Source: DATFXM01 sp035315885
GTDB lineage: Bacteria; Acidobacteriota; Blastocatellia; UBA7656
DNA length: 64,000 nt
NCBI GenBank assembly: GCA_035315885.1
Contig: DATFXM010000093.1
Location: 31,805 to 95,804, forward strand
Direction: 5' to 3'
The position numbers and the translations under genes are program-made. Positions 8,590 through 17,382 of this stretch are shown piece after piece. The notes under the pieces are model-generated. The model saw nothing but the letters and a program-made list of their open reading frames with translations. It did not search any database and was not told the origin of the DNA. The stretch's first letter is position 1, and each line of letters opens with the position of its first letter.

Positions 8590-9129
8590 TCAGAATTGAA
8601 TAGACTGCGATGGCCGCACGGCTATGGCGTGCTCGCCTACGCCGAACCCATCCAGCACCGAGTTGTGATGCGCGATGATCTGTGCCGCACTCAAGACATT
8701 GCTGTCGACCGTTGTATGAGCGTCGCCAACCAGCGTGACATCGTAGCCCAGGCTAACCGCGCGACGACAAATGGTGTCGATACAGTACGGCGTCTCACAT
8801 CCAGTGACCACCAGATGACCAATGCCGCGTGAATCCAGTTCACGCGCAAGCGACGTCTCGTAAAAAGAGTCCGGCGCAAGCTTTCTGATCACCGGTTCGC
8901 CATCGGCCGGAGCAATCGCGGGATGTATCTTCCAGCCCGCCGTTCCGCTCTCCAGAATATCGCCGGATTGGCCGTCGTGTTGCACGTACAGCACCGGAAC
9001 ACCGGCGGCTCGTGCCTTCGACAAGAGCCCATCGATCGTTCGGAGAACCTCTCCGCCCTTGTAAGCGTGAAGACCGTCGATTATACCGACCTGCACATCA
9101 ATCACCAGTAGAGCTGTGCCGCTTTTCAA
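8590..9129 (-). CDS. Isochorismatase-like cysteine hydrolase
   Basis: The 179-residue protein belongs to the isochorismatase-like fold. It has the catalytic Asp in ALLVIDVQVGII, a basic residue in IRKLAPDSFYETSL, and the nucleophilic Cys in VVTGCETPYCIDTICRRA. The start is a TTG at 9129, preceded by GAGGAC, and it overlaps the cysM stop codon by 3 bases. The open frame continues upstream, but only through cysM in another frame. The substrate cannot be told from sequence (nicotinamidase, ureidoacrylate amidohydrolase and other amidases share this pattern). Translational coupling with cysM suggests co-expression with the sulfur genes. Confidence 0.85.
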   Translation of the reverse strand: MKSGTALLVIDVQVGIIDGLHAYKGGEVLRTIDGLLSKARAAGVPVLYVQHDGQSGDILESGTAGWKIHPAIAPADGEPVIRKLAPDSFYETSLARELDSRGIGHLVVTGCETPYCIDTICRRAVSLGYDVTLVGDAHTTVDSNVLSAAQIIAHHNSVLDGFGVGEHAIAVRPSQSIQF

Positions 9130-10094
9130 GACTGTCCTCGCTCGACGTCCCAGAACTTCTCGCTCAGGTACTTGTCCCCGCCGTCTGGGAATACCGTGAC
9201 GACAACACCGGAGTCGGTGCTGCCGGCAACCTCCAAAGCCGCCGCGAGAGCAGCGCCCGCCGACACCCCTACGAGCAGACCCTCTTCGCGTCCGAGCCTT
9301 CTCGCGCAATCGTGAGCCGCTTCCGTCCCGATCTCCAGGTTTTCGTCCGCCAGTTCCGGGTCGTAGATGCCGGGCACGATCGACGTAGGCATGTGCTTCA
9401 GCCCTTCAAGACCGTGAAACGGAGAGTCAGGCTGGAAAGAAATGATCCTGATTTCGGGGTTCAGTTCCTTGAGCCTACGCCCGACTCCTACAAAAGTGCC
9501 GCTTGTGCCCAGTCCCGCGACAAAATGAGTTACACCGCCGCCTGTCTGCTCCCAGATTTCCAGGGCGGTACTCTCGTAGTGAGCCTTCCAGTTTGCCGGA
9601 TTGTTGTATTGATCCGGGTAGAAGTACTCGTCCGGGTTCTCGGCATACAGCCGTCGAGCCTCACGGATAGCCCCGTCGGAGCCTTCGAGCGGCGAAGTAA
9701 GTACAAGGTCGGCCCCGTAAGTTCTCAGAATTCGCTTTCGTTCCTCGCTGGCATTCTGAGGCAGCGCGAGTCTGACTTTGTAGCCCTTCGAAGCGCCGAT
9801 CCAGGCGTAGGCGATGCCGGTGTTCCCCGACGTTGCGTCCAGGATGGTCTTGCCGGGCACGAGTGCCCCTCGACGCTCGCCGTCCAGGATCATGTTAAGC
9901 GCAGGCCTGTCCTTGACCGAGCCCCCGGGGTTGAACCATTCAGCCTTTGCGTAGATTTTGACCGCTTGCAGGTGCCGGGTTAGATTACGCAGTTTCAGCA
10001 ACGGCGTGTTGCCTACGAGTTCCCAGGCTTCGAGCGGTTCACTGGCCGAGCGCACCCCTTGTGCTTGTCCGTTGAAGGTTCTTCTCGCGTTCAT
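9126..10094 (-). CDS. cysM: CysM-like PLP-dependent cysteine synthase
   Basis: The 322-residue fold-type II PLP enzyme replaces the activated hydroxyl of serine with sulfur. The PLP lysine lies in NPGGSVKDRPA, the substrate loop is ATSGNTGIAYA, and the phosphate-binding glycines are GLGTSGTFVG. The N-terminal ELVGNTPLLKL motif is characteristic. The CysM of the CysO pathway takes O-phosphoserine and the thiocarboxylated carrier. The adjacent mec and CysO-fusion genes suggest that specificity here, but free-sulfide CysK activity cannot be excluded from sequence. It is the first gene of the minus-strand run that ends at glcF. A hairpin-forming repeat element lies about 70 bp upstream. Confidence 0.9.
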   Translation of the reverse strand: MNARRTFNGQAQGVRSASEPLEAWELVGNTPLLKLRNLTRHLQAVKIYAKAEWFNPGGSVKDRPALNMILDGERRGALVPGKTILDATSGNTGIAYAWIGASKGYKVRLALPQNASEERKRILRTYGADLVLTSPLEGSDGAIREARRLYAENPDEYFYPDQYNNPANWKAHYESTALEIWEQTGGGVTHFVAGLGTSGTFVGVGRRLKELNPEIRIISFQPDSPFHGLEGLKHMPTSIVPGIYDPELADENLEIGTEAAHDCARRLGREEGLLVGVSAGAALAAALEVAGSTDSGVVVTVFPDGGDKYLSEKFWDVERGQS

Positions 10095-10162
10095 CGTGTT
10101 CAGTTAAGAAATCCATCTCGCCTCGGCTCTGGAAGGATAGCATCTCTGTACGGGACAAAGGA

Positions 10163-10246
10163 AGTTCTGAGTACTGAGTTCTGAGTTCTGAGTGCGACCC
10201 TAAGGGTTAATCCGTACTCGGTACTCAGCGCTCAGCACTCGGCGCT
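10163..10246. repeat. CTGAGTN heptamer element, two inverted arms
   Basis: The left arm (10163-10195) is a run of CTGAGTN units, and the right arm (10213-10243) is their inverted complement (ACTCAGN-type). They are separated by about 17 bp, so a single strand could fold into a long hairpin. The element lies between the divergent cysM and fdhE-like genes. Confidence 0.85.
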
Positions 10247-10322
10247 TTCTCTAGGCAGTGATCACGAGTACACTTAAGGCTCACCCGCGGGCTGATTCTC
10301 CGAAAGTGTGGGATTAGCACCT

Positions 10323-11177
10323 ATGGCGGCTCAGGACTGGGACGACAGGATCAAGCGCGCCGGCATTCTGGCAAAACAGCTCGATTTTGCCAGAGAACCG
10401 CTGTCCTTCTACAGCAAGCTGGCCGGTTTTCAAAAAGAACTCTACACCTACGTCTCGCGAGAGCTGGGAGCGATCCCAACCGAATCGCACCAGGACTGTC
10501 CTTTTCACGGAGGCTCCCTCAGCGCTCACTTGCCGGTACTCATAGACATATTCCCCTCGTTTGTTACGTTGACAAAAGAAATCGGCACCGAAGCGCTATC
10601 CTTCATAGCCGACGAGCTGTCTACGGTAAGCAGTCGGAGCGAGTGGGGAGCGCTTCTGGAGGCTTTCTGGTCGCGCGTGCTGGTCAACAATCTCCTTGAC
10701 GACAATCCAGCCGTAGTCTTTTTCCCGAAGGCGTTTCTTCAGCCTTATGCCGAGTTCATAGCCGACCGTCACAAAGCTGCTGATTCACCTCCAGCATGGG
10801 AGCTGACCGAAGGAAACGAGCGACTCTGCCCTTTGTGCGGGTCGAGACCGCAACTTGCGGTGCTCAAGCCCGAGGGGGAGGGCTCGCTTCGAATGCTCTG
10901 CTGCTCGATGTGTATGACGGAATGGCGCTTCAGGCGCGTGTGCTGCGCGGCTTGCGGCGAAGAAAGTGTCTTCAACCTTTCCTATCACAAAGCTGATGAA
11001 TTTCCTCACGTCCGCATTGATGTCTGCGAGAACTGCCACGGCTACATAAAGACAATCGACCTCTCGGTCCAGGGCCACGCGGTGCCGGTCGTAGATGAAA
11101 TCGCTGCGATGCCTCTGGACCTCTGGGCCTCCGAAAAAGGCTACAAGAAGATTGAATTGAACCTGGTCGGCGTGTAA
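10323..11177 (+). CDS. fdhE: FdhE-like zinc-ribbon protein
   Basis: FdhE-type proteins are cytoplasmic factors needed for formate dehydrogenase maturation and bind metal through CxxC pairs. This protein of about 284 residues has a helical N-terminal half and a C-terminal region with CPLCGS, CCSMC, CCAACG and CENCHGY. The segment CPLCGSRPQ followed by LRMLCCSMCMTEWRFRR is typical of FdhE. An in-frame GTG at 10308 is an alternative start, and no strong ribosome-binding site separates the two. No formate dehydrogenase gene lies in the window, so the client is unknown. Confidence 0.8.
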   Translation: MAAQDWDDRIKRAGILAKQLDFAREPLSFYSKLAGFQKELYTYVSRELGAIPTESHQDCPFHGGSLSAHLPVLIDIFPSFVTLTKEIGTEALSFIADELSTVSSRSEWGALLEAFWSRVLVNNLLDDNPAVVFFPKAFLQPYAEFIADRHKAADSPPAWELTEGNERLCPLCGSRPQLAVLKPEGEGSLRMLCCSMCMTEWRFRRVCCAACGEESVFNLSYHKADEFPHVRIDVCENCHGYIKTIDLSVQGHAVPVVDEIAAMPLDLWASEKGYKKIELNLVGV

Positions 11178-11271
11178 GCCCGAAGTGGGTGCTGATTTAC
11201 CCGGACCTATTCTAATTGCAATCCATTTTTCTGTACTGCTCAGGTTACTTCTGGAAGGAGGTCCGAAAAAA

Positions 11272-12897
11272 ATGAAGCGAGGGTTTCAGTTCCTGTTGAT
11301 TCACTTGGTCATGCTTGTGGCAATGGTCGGATGGGTAAGCGCCCAGCAGAATTCCGATTCTTCCGCCAGCGCCGACAACCCGCTCGTAAAGCTGCTCCAG
11401 TCTAAGGGGATCATCACCGAGCAAGAAGCATTGATGGTTAATTCGGCATCGTCTCGCACCGAGTCCGACGAACGCCTGGCACGGCTCCTGTTGTCGAAAG
11501 GCCTAATAAGCCGCGAGGAGTACGACCAGACGATCATCGCTTCGACTGCGGACGCTGCCGGCAAGCCACGCGCGGTGCCGGCCTCACTTAACGCCGCCGA
11601 CGCGGTCACCGCAGGATCAGCGACGGAAACAGCCGCACAGCCGGCGAACGCGTCTATCGCCAAGTCGACGTCCAAACCCGGCGACGGAAGCGCAAAGGGT
11701 TCGTCACAGGGACAACCGCAAAGTGAGGGTCTCATGACGACGCTCTCGAAAGTGCCGGTCAAGATCTACGGCAACATCCTGTTTAACGCCAACTGGGTGG
11801 ATCGCGGCGCTAACACGATAGACATCCCTCTGTTCTCTCAGCGGCGCGACGTGTCCGCCGATCAGAATCACCAGAACTTCAACGCAACGATCAGGCAAAC
11901 GAGGTTTGGCCTTCGATACGAGGGCAAGATTTTCAACGACGCGAAGCTGACTGGCGTATTCGAATTTGATCTGTTGGGAGGCAAACCCGCCTTTTCCAAC
12001 GGTGTTAACTTCGACATATTCCGCATCAGACTGGCCTACGGACGAATCGATTGGGCTAATGATTCGATCGAAGCCGGGCAGGATTGGGCAGTGTTTTCGC
12101 CGCTCAATCCGACATCGCTCGCGTCGTATGCAATTCCGGCCTTTTCAACGTCAGGAAATCTGTGGAACCGGATTCCGCAATTTCGATATGAACATCGGGC
12201 GTCGATAGGAGAGAAATCCAAATTCATCTTCGACGCAGCTCTGCTGGACCCCAACGGCGGCGACAGCGTTGGGAATCCGGCGGTCAGAGTTATCGGCCTC
12301 GGCGAGCGAGGCGCAATGCCGGCTTACGAAATGCGCCTTGGTTTCACCACACCGACGGCGGGAAAGGAATCGAGTTTCGGGGTCAGCGGTCACTATTCGA
12401 GGTTGCTGGCTGCGCCTGGGAATCCATCGGGCACCCTGGTGCGTAGTCCGATCGACTCTTATGGGGTTAGCGGCGAGTTCAACCTGTGGCTGAGCTCCGG
12501 ATTTCGAGTGACCGGCGAAGCATTTCACGGCCGAGCGCTTGGAATCTTCTCGGGCGACATTGCTCAGAGCGCCGTTGTGATTGCCGGTCGAGCTCGGGGG
12601 ATAAACTCAACCGGAGGTTGGGTAGAGGTTCACGGCGAGGCTCCGTCGGGGTATCAGGGAGCGTGGAAGAACGTCAGCGCCAACGTGGGCTACGGAATCG
12701 AGGACAATCGAGAGCAGGACTTGCTGACGGGGCTTCGGAAGCGCAATCAGAGCATAATGGCAAACTGGCAGTATAAGTTTTCGCCGAACTTCACGTTTGC
12801 GCTTGAGTATCGGCACGTACTGACGGACTGGACGAGGCAGCCGTTCTTTATGCAGCGGTTGAATTGGGGCGACGTCGCGTTCCTCTACTCGTTCTGA
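11272..12897 (+). CDS. Outer-membrane porin, DcaP-like
   Basis: The 541-residue protein starts at an ATG preceded by AAGGAGG and has a signal peptide ending ...GWVSAQQ. Residues about 30-95 are low-complexity and helical, with two related segments (NPLVKLLQSKGIITEQEA, then RLARLLLSKGLISREEY). An Ala/Ser/Gly-rich linker leads to a beta-barrel that begins VKIYGNILFNANW. Alternating amphipathic strands run to the C-terminus, and the last residue is Phe, the usual outer-membrane insertion signal. The barrel resembles DcaP-like trimeric porins. The substrate is unknown. The stop codon TGA is itself the start of a CTGAGTN-type repeat element. Confidence 0.8.
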   Translation: MKRGFQFLLIHLVMLVAMVGWVSAQQNSDSSASADNPLVKLLQSKGIITEQEALMVNSASSRTESDERLARLLLSKGLISREEYDQTIIASTADAAGKPRAVPASLNAADAVTAGSATETAAQPANASIAKSTSKPGDGSAKGSSQGQPQSEGLMTTLSKVPVKIYGNILFNANWVDRGANTIDIPLFSQRRDVSADQNHQNFNATIRQTRFGLRYEGKIFNDAKLTGVFEFDLLGGKPAFSNGVNFDIFRIRLAYGRIDWANDSIEAGQDWAVFSPLNPTSLASYAIPAFSTSGNLWNRIPQFRYEHRASIGEKSKFIFDAALLDPNGGDSVGNPAVRVIGLGERGAMPAYEMRLGFTTPTAGKESSFGVSGHYSRLLAAPGNPSGTLVRSPIDSYGVSGEFNLWLSSGFRVTGEAFHGRALGIFSGDIAQSAVVIAGRARGINSTGGWVEVHGEAPSGYQGAWKNVSANVGYGIEDNREQDLLTGLRKRNQSIMANWQYKFSPNFTFALEYRHVLTDWTRQPFFMQRLNWGDVAFLYSF

Positions 12898-12995
12898 AGT
12901 TCTGACTCTTTCTGAAGTGCTGAGTGCTGAGTGTGGGGAACAGGATGAAAGCTGCCTGTTGCCGCCTCAGGACTCAAACTCAGCACTCAGCACTA
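12892..12995. repeat. CTGAGTN heptamer element, two inverted arms
   Basis: The left arm begins inside the porin stop codon (TTCTGA) and runs to about 12933. The right arm (about 12968-12995) carries complementary ACTCAGN units. The unique centre is about 35 bp. The ribosome-binding site of the next gene follows directly. Confidence 0.8.
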
Positions 12996-13013
12996 ATTCC
13001 TTGGGAGGTCACA

Positions 13014-13511
13014 ATGGCAAGCGAAGCAAAATCCGATTTTGGTTTTCTCCTGGATACCTACGAAACCGAGCTGTTGAAGATCGTTGGTCTGTGGTGCGCC
13101 TTTCCCGAATCGAGCATGGAGTTCAAACCTCACCAGAAGTCGAGGAGCGTTCTCGAGCAAATGGAGCATCAGGTGCAATCCGAAGGACGATGGATGAAAA
13201 CGATGCTGGGTCTGGATACGGGAGATCCTAATCCCCAACAGAGAACTCAGAAGGGCTTCATCGAAAAGTACAGTGTCGACGCGCAGAACAGGCTCGCGAT
13301 GCTGCGCGCCAAACCGGATGAGTGGTGGCGCGAGTCGGTCGAGTTCTTCGACGTGATCAGATCTCGTGCGTGGGTGATGACTCGGCGCATCACTCACTCG
13401 ACGCATCACCGTGGTCAGCTTGGGGTGTACCTGCGTCTGTTGGACGAGAAAGTCCCATCGGTATACGGGCCCACTGCAGACACGGGCGACAAAGTGATTT
13501 ACAAGTTCTGA
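13014..13511 (+). CDS. DinB-family protein
   Basis: The 165-residue four-helix protein belongs to the DinB/YfiT superfamily. Likely metal ligands are the histidines in MEHQVQSEGRW and in the C-terminal HSTHHRGQLGVYLRLL motif, which is typical of this family. Members include thiol-dependent transferases, but most have no known substrate. GGGAGG precedes the ATG at 13014; the open frame extends upstream only through the repeat element. The stop codon (AAG TTC TGA) again sits at the first unit of a repeat element. Confidence 0.85.
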   Translation: MASEAKSDFGFLLDTYETELLKIVGLWCAFPESSMEFKPHQKSRSVLEQMEHQVQSEGRWMKTMLGLDTGDPNPQQRTQKGFIEKYSVDAQNRLAMLRAKPDEWWRESVEFFDVIRSRAWVMTRRITHSTHHRGQLGVYLRLLDEKVPSVYGPTADTGDKVIYKF

Positions 13512-13594
13512 GTGCGGAGTGTTGAGTTAGCGCGTGATCGCTCGAAATGAGCTAGAATCGATCTGAGAGACTCAGAACTCAGTACTCAGAACTC
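13506..13594. repeat. CTGAGTN heptamer element, two inverted arms
   Basis: The left arm starts at the DinB stop codon and runs to about 13528. The right arm (about 13569-13594) has ACTCAGN units in inverted orientation. The centre is about 40 bp and includes a cgatcgctcgaa...gctagaatcgat stretch. Confidence 0.8.
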
Positions 13595-13612
13595 CTTTTC
13601 CTGGACGTTGCG

Positions 13613-14245
13613 ATGAAAGTAGTAATGGTCGGCGGCCACAGTCGGAATATCGGCAAGACCTCCGTTGTCGAAGGCATCATCCGCGGGACATCGCATCTTA
13701 ACTGGACCGCCGTGAAGATTACTCAGTTCGGACACGGCGTGTGTTCGATCAATGGACACTCGTGCGGCTGCGCGGTGGATGAACATCGCTACTCGATATC
13801 AGAAGAAAGAAGCGCTACGTCCGGCACTGACACGGCCCGTTTTCTCGCCGCTGGCGCGAAACGTTCTTTGTGGGTCCGCACCAAGCAGGGCGAGCTCGTG
13901 ACAGCACTCGTGCCCTTCAGACAGGAGATACACGACGCCAGCTTTGTCATAATCGAGACCAACAGTCTGCGGCGCTTCATCAAGCCTTCGCTCTATCTTC
14001 AGGTGATCGATCTGACGAACCCGGACTTCAAAACATCGGCGCAGCAGTTCTTCGACCTGGCTGATGCGTACCTTCTCGTAGACCATCAGCAACAAGAATC
14101 AGAGCCAGCGATTCTCCCCCACGCGGTGTTGCTCGCCGGCCAACGTCGAAAGGACAAGCCGGTTTTCGTGGTGAGGCCCGAGTCCGAATTCATGGACAGT
14201 GCGGTCATTGAATTTGTTCGAACGAGAATAGAGGATGGGTCATAG
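13613..14245 (+). CDS. MobB-like P-loop NTPase of unknown role
   Basis: The 210-residue protein starts with a beta strand and P-loop (MVGGHSRNIGKTSVV), the layout of MobB and other SIMIBI-class GTPases. A cysteine cluster follows in GVCSINGHSCGCAVDEH (about 44-60), then FVIIETNSL, which could be the Walker B region. MobB itself helps insert the molybdenum cofactor, and the FdhE-like gene 2.4 kb upstream would fit molybdoenzyme work. The cysteine cluster, however, is not part of the MobB family as I know it. It could be a metal-binding chaperone. Function is unassigned. Confidence 0.6.
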   Translation: MKVVMVGGHSRNIGKTSVVEGIIRGTSHLNWTAVKITQFGHGVCSINGHSCGCAVDEHRYSISEERSATSGTDTARFLAAGAKRSLWVRTKQGELVTALVPFRQEIHDASFVIIETNSLRRFIKPSLYLQVIDLTNPDFKTSAQQFFDLADAYLLVDHQQQESEPAILPHAVLLAGQRRKDKPVFVVRPESEFMDSAVIEFVRTRIEDGS

Positions 14246-14379
14246 GGTTTGGTCGATTCTGAGCTCTCGATATGCGCCAGTAATCAAGTCGGGTTTCAAC
14301 CAACTCGCTCGTCCATCACCAAAAGCCCGAGTGCCCTTTGCTATCGGGTTTCATCAGGTTGTATGCTCTAAAAACGATT

Positions 14380-14457
14380 CGGGGGAGCTGCAGTGCGGCT
14401 GAGAGTCCCTTGGGGAGACCCCTTGAACCTGATACGGGTAATGCCGTCGAAGGGAGC
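14380..14457 (+). promoter_or_regulatory. TPP riboswitch (THI element)
   Basis: The leader of thiC contains the conserved thiamine pyrophosphate aptamer pieces in order: GGGGGAGC, then GCGGCTGAGAG, then ACCCCTTGAACCTGAT, then CGGGTAATGCCG, then GAAGGGAGCC. The last piece pairs back with the 5' strand (P1). GGGAG just before the thiC ATG lies in the 3' strand of P1. Ligand binding would therefore hide the ribosome-binding site, which suggests translational control. Confidence 0.95.
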
Positions 14458-14461
14458 CAAC

Positions 14462-16375
14462 ATGAACGATTTAACAAACTCGGGAAGTCAGTCCAGCAGC
14501 CGTTTTCAATTTCCGAACTCAGATCGCGTGTACATCGAAGGCCCAAACGCCGCGGTTAGAGTTCCAATGCGCGAAATAACATTGAACCCAACGCGCGCGG
14601 CCAACGGCTCGGTAGACGAAAACCCGCGCTTATACCTCTACGACACAACCGGGCCGTGGGGAGATCCCAGCGTGACCTGCAGCGTCCACGATGGACTGCC
14701 TGCTCTGCGCCGCGACTGGATCATCGCCCGCGAGGACGTCCAGGAGTATCAGGGCCGCGAGGTGCTGCCTCAGGATGACGGCTACCTGACCGAAGGCGCG
14801 CGAGAATATGCGAAGGCAAAAACGGCCAATCGCCTTGAAGACTTCCCCGGCTCGCGCCGTGCGCCCCTGCGAGCAAAGCCCGATCGCGCGGTCACCCAGA
14901 TGCACTATGCCAGGAGAGGCATAGTCACCCCGGAGATGGAGTTCATCGCGCTACGCGAGAATATGCGTCGCGACAGCTACGGTCCCGAAGAGAAGACCGA
15001 TCGCAGCGCGCTGACCTTCCGCCATCGGGGAGACTCGATGGGCGGTGCAATCCCTGCGGTGGTCACACCGGAGTTTGTGCGAGAGGAAGTCGCCCGCGGC
15101 CGAGCCATCATTCCGGCTAACATCAATCATCCCGAAAGCGAGCCGATGATCATCGGTCGCAACTTCCTGGTGAAGATAAACGCGAACATCGGAAACTCGG
15201 CGGTCGCGTCGTCCATTGAAGAAGAAGTGGAGAAGATGCGATGGGCCATCAAGTGGGGCGCGGATACAGTGATGGATCTGTCCACGGGCCGAAACATCCA
15301 CTCGACCCGTGAATGGATTATCAGAAATGCGCCGGTACCGATCGGTACCGTTCCGATCTATCAGGCTCTCGAAAAAGTTGGAGGCAAGGCCGAGGAGCTG
15401 ACCTGGGAAATCTACCGCGACACGCTCATCGAACAAGCCGAGCAGGGCGTGGACTATTTCACCATCCACGCCGGAGTGCTCTTGCGCTACATACCTCTGA
15501 CTGCGAGGCGGACCACCGGAATCGTATCGCGCGGCGGATCAATAATGGCAAAGTGGTGCCTGGCCCATCACGAAGAGAGTTTCCTGTACACGCACTTTCC
15601 AGACATCTGCGAAATAATGCGCGCTTACGACGTTTCATTCAGCCTGGGAGACGGATTGCGTCCGGGGTCGATAGCGGATGCCAACGACGAGGCGCAGTTT
15701 GCGGAGCTCGATACTTTGGGCGAGCTAACCCGGATCGCGTGGGAGATGGACTGCCAGGTGATGATCGAAGGTCCCGGCCACGTTCCGATGCATTTGATCA
15801 AGGAGAATGTGGACCGGCAGCTTGAAGTCTGCCACGAAGCCCCGTTCTACACGCTGGGCCCGCTGGTAACCGACGTCGCGCCCGGCTACGACCACATAAC
15901 GTCGGCGATCGGGGCGGCAATGATCGGCTGGTTCGGTACGGCGATGCTTTGTTACGTCACACCAAAAGAACATCTTGGTCTGCCGGATCGACAGGACGTC
16001 AAGGACGGCGTAATCGCATATAAGATCGCCGCCCACGCGGCCGACCTTGCAAAAGGTCATCCGGGCGCTCAGGTTCAGGACAATGCGCTCTCCAAGGCGC
16101 GGTTCGAGTTCCGCTGGGAGGATCAATTCAACTTGTCGCTCGACCCGGAGCTTGCGCGCCAGTTCCACGATGAAACACTGCCGCAGGAGGGCGCTAAGCT
16201 CGCGCACTTCTGTTCAATGTGCGGCCCGCACTTCTGTTCAATGAAGATCACGCAGGAGGTGCGCGACTATGCCGCGGAGCATCAATTGACGGAAGTAGTG
16301 GCGCTCGAGAGCGGTCTAAAGGAAAAGGCAGAAGAATTCAAACGCAGCGGAGCGGAACTGTACTCCAAGGCGTGA
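14462..16375 (+). CDS. thiC: Phosphomethylpyrimidine synthase ThiC
   Basis: ThiC is a radical-SAM enzyme that rearranges aminoimidazole ribotide to the hydroxymethylpyrimidine phosphate of thiamine. The 637-residue protein matches the family length. It has MGGAIPAVVTPEFVREEVARGR-type core sequence, GADTVMDLSTGRNIH, EGPGHVPMHLI, and the unusual C-terminal cluster motif CSMCGPHFC (about 584-592, C-x2-C-x4-C). I place the start at the ATG at 14462, directly after the TPP riboswitch; a frame open from 14393 runs through the riboswitch itself. No other thiamine genes lie next to it. Confidence 0.97.
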   Translation: MNDLTNSGSQSSSRFQFPNSDRVYIEGPNAAVRVPMREITLNPTRAANGSVDENPRLYLYDTTGPWGDPSVTCSVHDGLPALRRDWIIAREDVQEYQGREVLPQDDGYLTEGAREYAKAKTANRLEDFPGSRRAPLRAKPDRAVTQMHYARRGIVTPEMEFIALRENMRRDSYGPEEKTDRSALTFRHRGDSMGGAIPAVVTPEFVREEVARGRAIIPANINHPESEPMIIGRNFLVKINANIGNSAVASSIEEEVEKMRWAIKWGADTVMDLSTGRNIHSTREWIIRNAPVPIGTVPIYQALEKVGGKAEELTWEIYRDTLIEQAEQGVDYFTIHAGVLLRYIPLTARRTTGIVSRGGSIMAKWCLAHHEESFLYTHFPDICEIMRAYDVSFSLGDGLRPGSIADANDEAQFAELDTLGELTRIAWEMDCQVMIEGPGHVPMHLIKENVDRQLEVCHEAPFYTLGPLVTDVAPGYDHITSAIGAAMIGWFGTAMLCYVTPKEHLGLPDRQDVKDGVIAYKIAAHAADLAKGHPGAQVQDNALSKARFEFRWEDQFNLSLDPELARQFHDETLPQEGAKLAHFCSMCGPHFCSMKITQEVRDYAAEHQLTEVVALESGLKEKAEEFKRSGAELYSKA

Positions 16376-16423
16376 ATCGAGCCGCGGCGCGCGTCCATTT
16401 CACTGCACACTCAGTTCCCGTTT

Positions 16424-17353
16424 ATGACTGAACACCCTCGCATCGTGTCGCTGATTGCAAGCGCTACGGAGATCGTCTGCGCTCTGGGTTTTGAGGAGCA
16501 ACTGGTTGGACGTTCGCATGAGTGCGACTATCCAACTTCGGTCAAGCGTCTACCGCAATGTACGAGTCCGAAATTCGATGTGGACGGGTCGAGCTACGAA
16601 ATCGATCAGCGAGTAAAGGCAATAGTCGAGGGCGCGCTCTCGGTCTATCGGGTTGATGCTGGGTTGCTGGAGGAGCTGAAGCCGACGCACATCGTGACGC
16701 AAACGCAATGCGATGTTTGCGCGGTGAGTTTGAGGGATGTAGAGCAGGCGGTGTGCGAGTTCACCAGCACGCGGCCGGAAATTGTGTCGCTCGAGCCAAA
16801 CAGTCTGTCGGATATTTGGGCGGACATGCGCCGGGTGGGTGCGGCGCTCGGGGCTACCGAGCGCGCCGAGTTGGAAATCGAGCGGTTGCAGAACAGGATG
16901 AATTCCATAGCCCTGCGTTCGCGGGCAATGTCGGGCAGGCCTTCGTTGGCTTACATCGAGTGGATCGAGCCGCTAATGGCGGGTGGCAACTGGATGCCTG
17001 AGCTTGTTGAGATGGCTGGCGGATCGAATGTATTCGGCGAGGCGGGCAAGCACTCGCCGTGGATGTCCTGGGAGGAGCTGGTACAGGCGGATCCCGAGAT
17101 CATTTTCGTATCACCCTGTGGGTTCGACATCGACCGAACAATGGAAGAGATGCACTTGCTGAGCGATCGACCGGAATGGAAAGTCTTGAGGGCGGTGCGA
17201 AATCAGCGCGTGTACGTCGCCGATGGCAATCAGTATTTCAACCGTCCGGGGCCGCGAGTCGTCGAATCTCTTGAGATCCTCGCGGAGGTGATCCACCCGC
17301 GGATGTTTCGCTTCGGACACGAAGGGTCGGGGTGGAAGGGATATCAGTTCTGA
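16424..17353 (+). CDS. Cobalamin-binding-type periplasmic-binding-fold protein (BtuF-like)
   Basis: The 309-residue protein has the class III substrate-binding fold of BtuF: N-terminal RIVSLIASATEIVCALGFEEQLVGRSHECDYP, a long linking helix, and a C-terminal FVSPCGFDIDRT lobe. No signal peptide is visible, which is common in a BtuF-related subgroup that may act in the cytoplasm. No permease or ATPase gene is adjacent, so a transport role is not shown by context. The stop codon (CAG TTC TGA) coincides with the start of a CTGAGTN repeat run. Confidence 0.78.
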   Translation: MTEHPRIVSLIASATEIVCALGFEEQLVGRSHECDYPTSVKRLPQCTSPKFDVDGSSYEIDQRVKAIVEGALSVYRVDAGLLEELKPTHIVTQTQCDVCAVSLRDVEQAVCEFTSTRPEIVSLEPNSLSDIWADMRRVGAALGATERAELEIERLQNRMNSIALRSRAMSGRPSLAYIEWIEPLMAGGNWMPELVEMAGGSNVFGEAGKHSPWMSWEELVQADPEIIFVSPCGFDIDRTMEEMHLLSDRPEWKVLRAVRNQRVYVADGNQYFNRPGPRVVESLEILAEVIHPRMFRFGHEGSGWKGYQF

Positions 17354-17366
17354 GTTCTGAGTGCGG
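17346..17366. repeat. Single CTGAGTN arm at the BtuF-like stop codon
   Basis: Two to three CTGAGTN units begin in the stop codon of the preceding gene. They are followed by a ggggacag word also seen near 1105. No inverted partner arm is evident. Confidence 0.65.
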
Positions 17367-17382
17367 GGACAGAGTAGGCAGG

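Noticed and set aside
11185..11271. Longer N-terminus of the porin
   Set aside because: The AAGGAGG site and signal peptide begin at 11272; the upstream 29 residues have no leader character.
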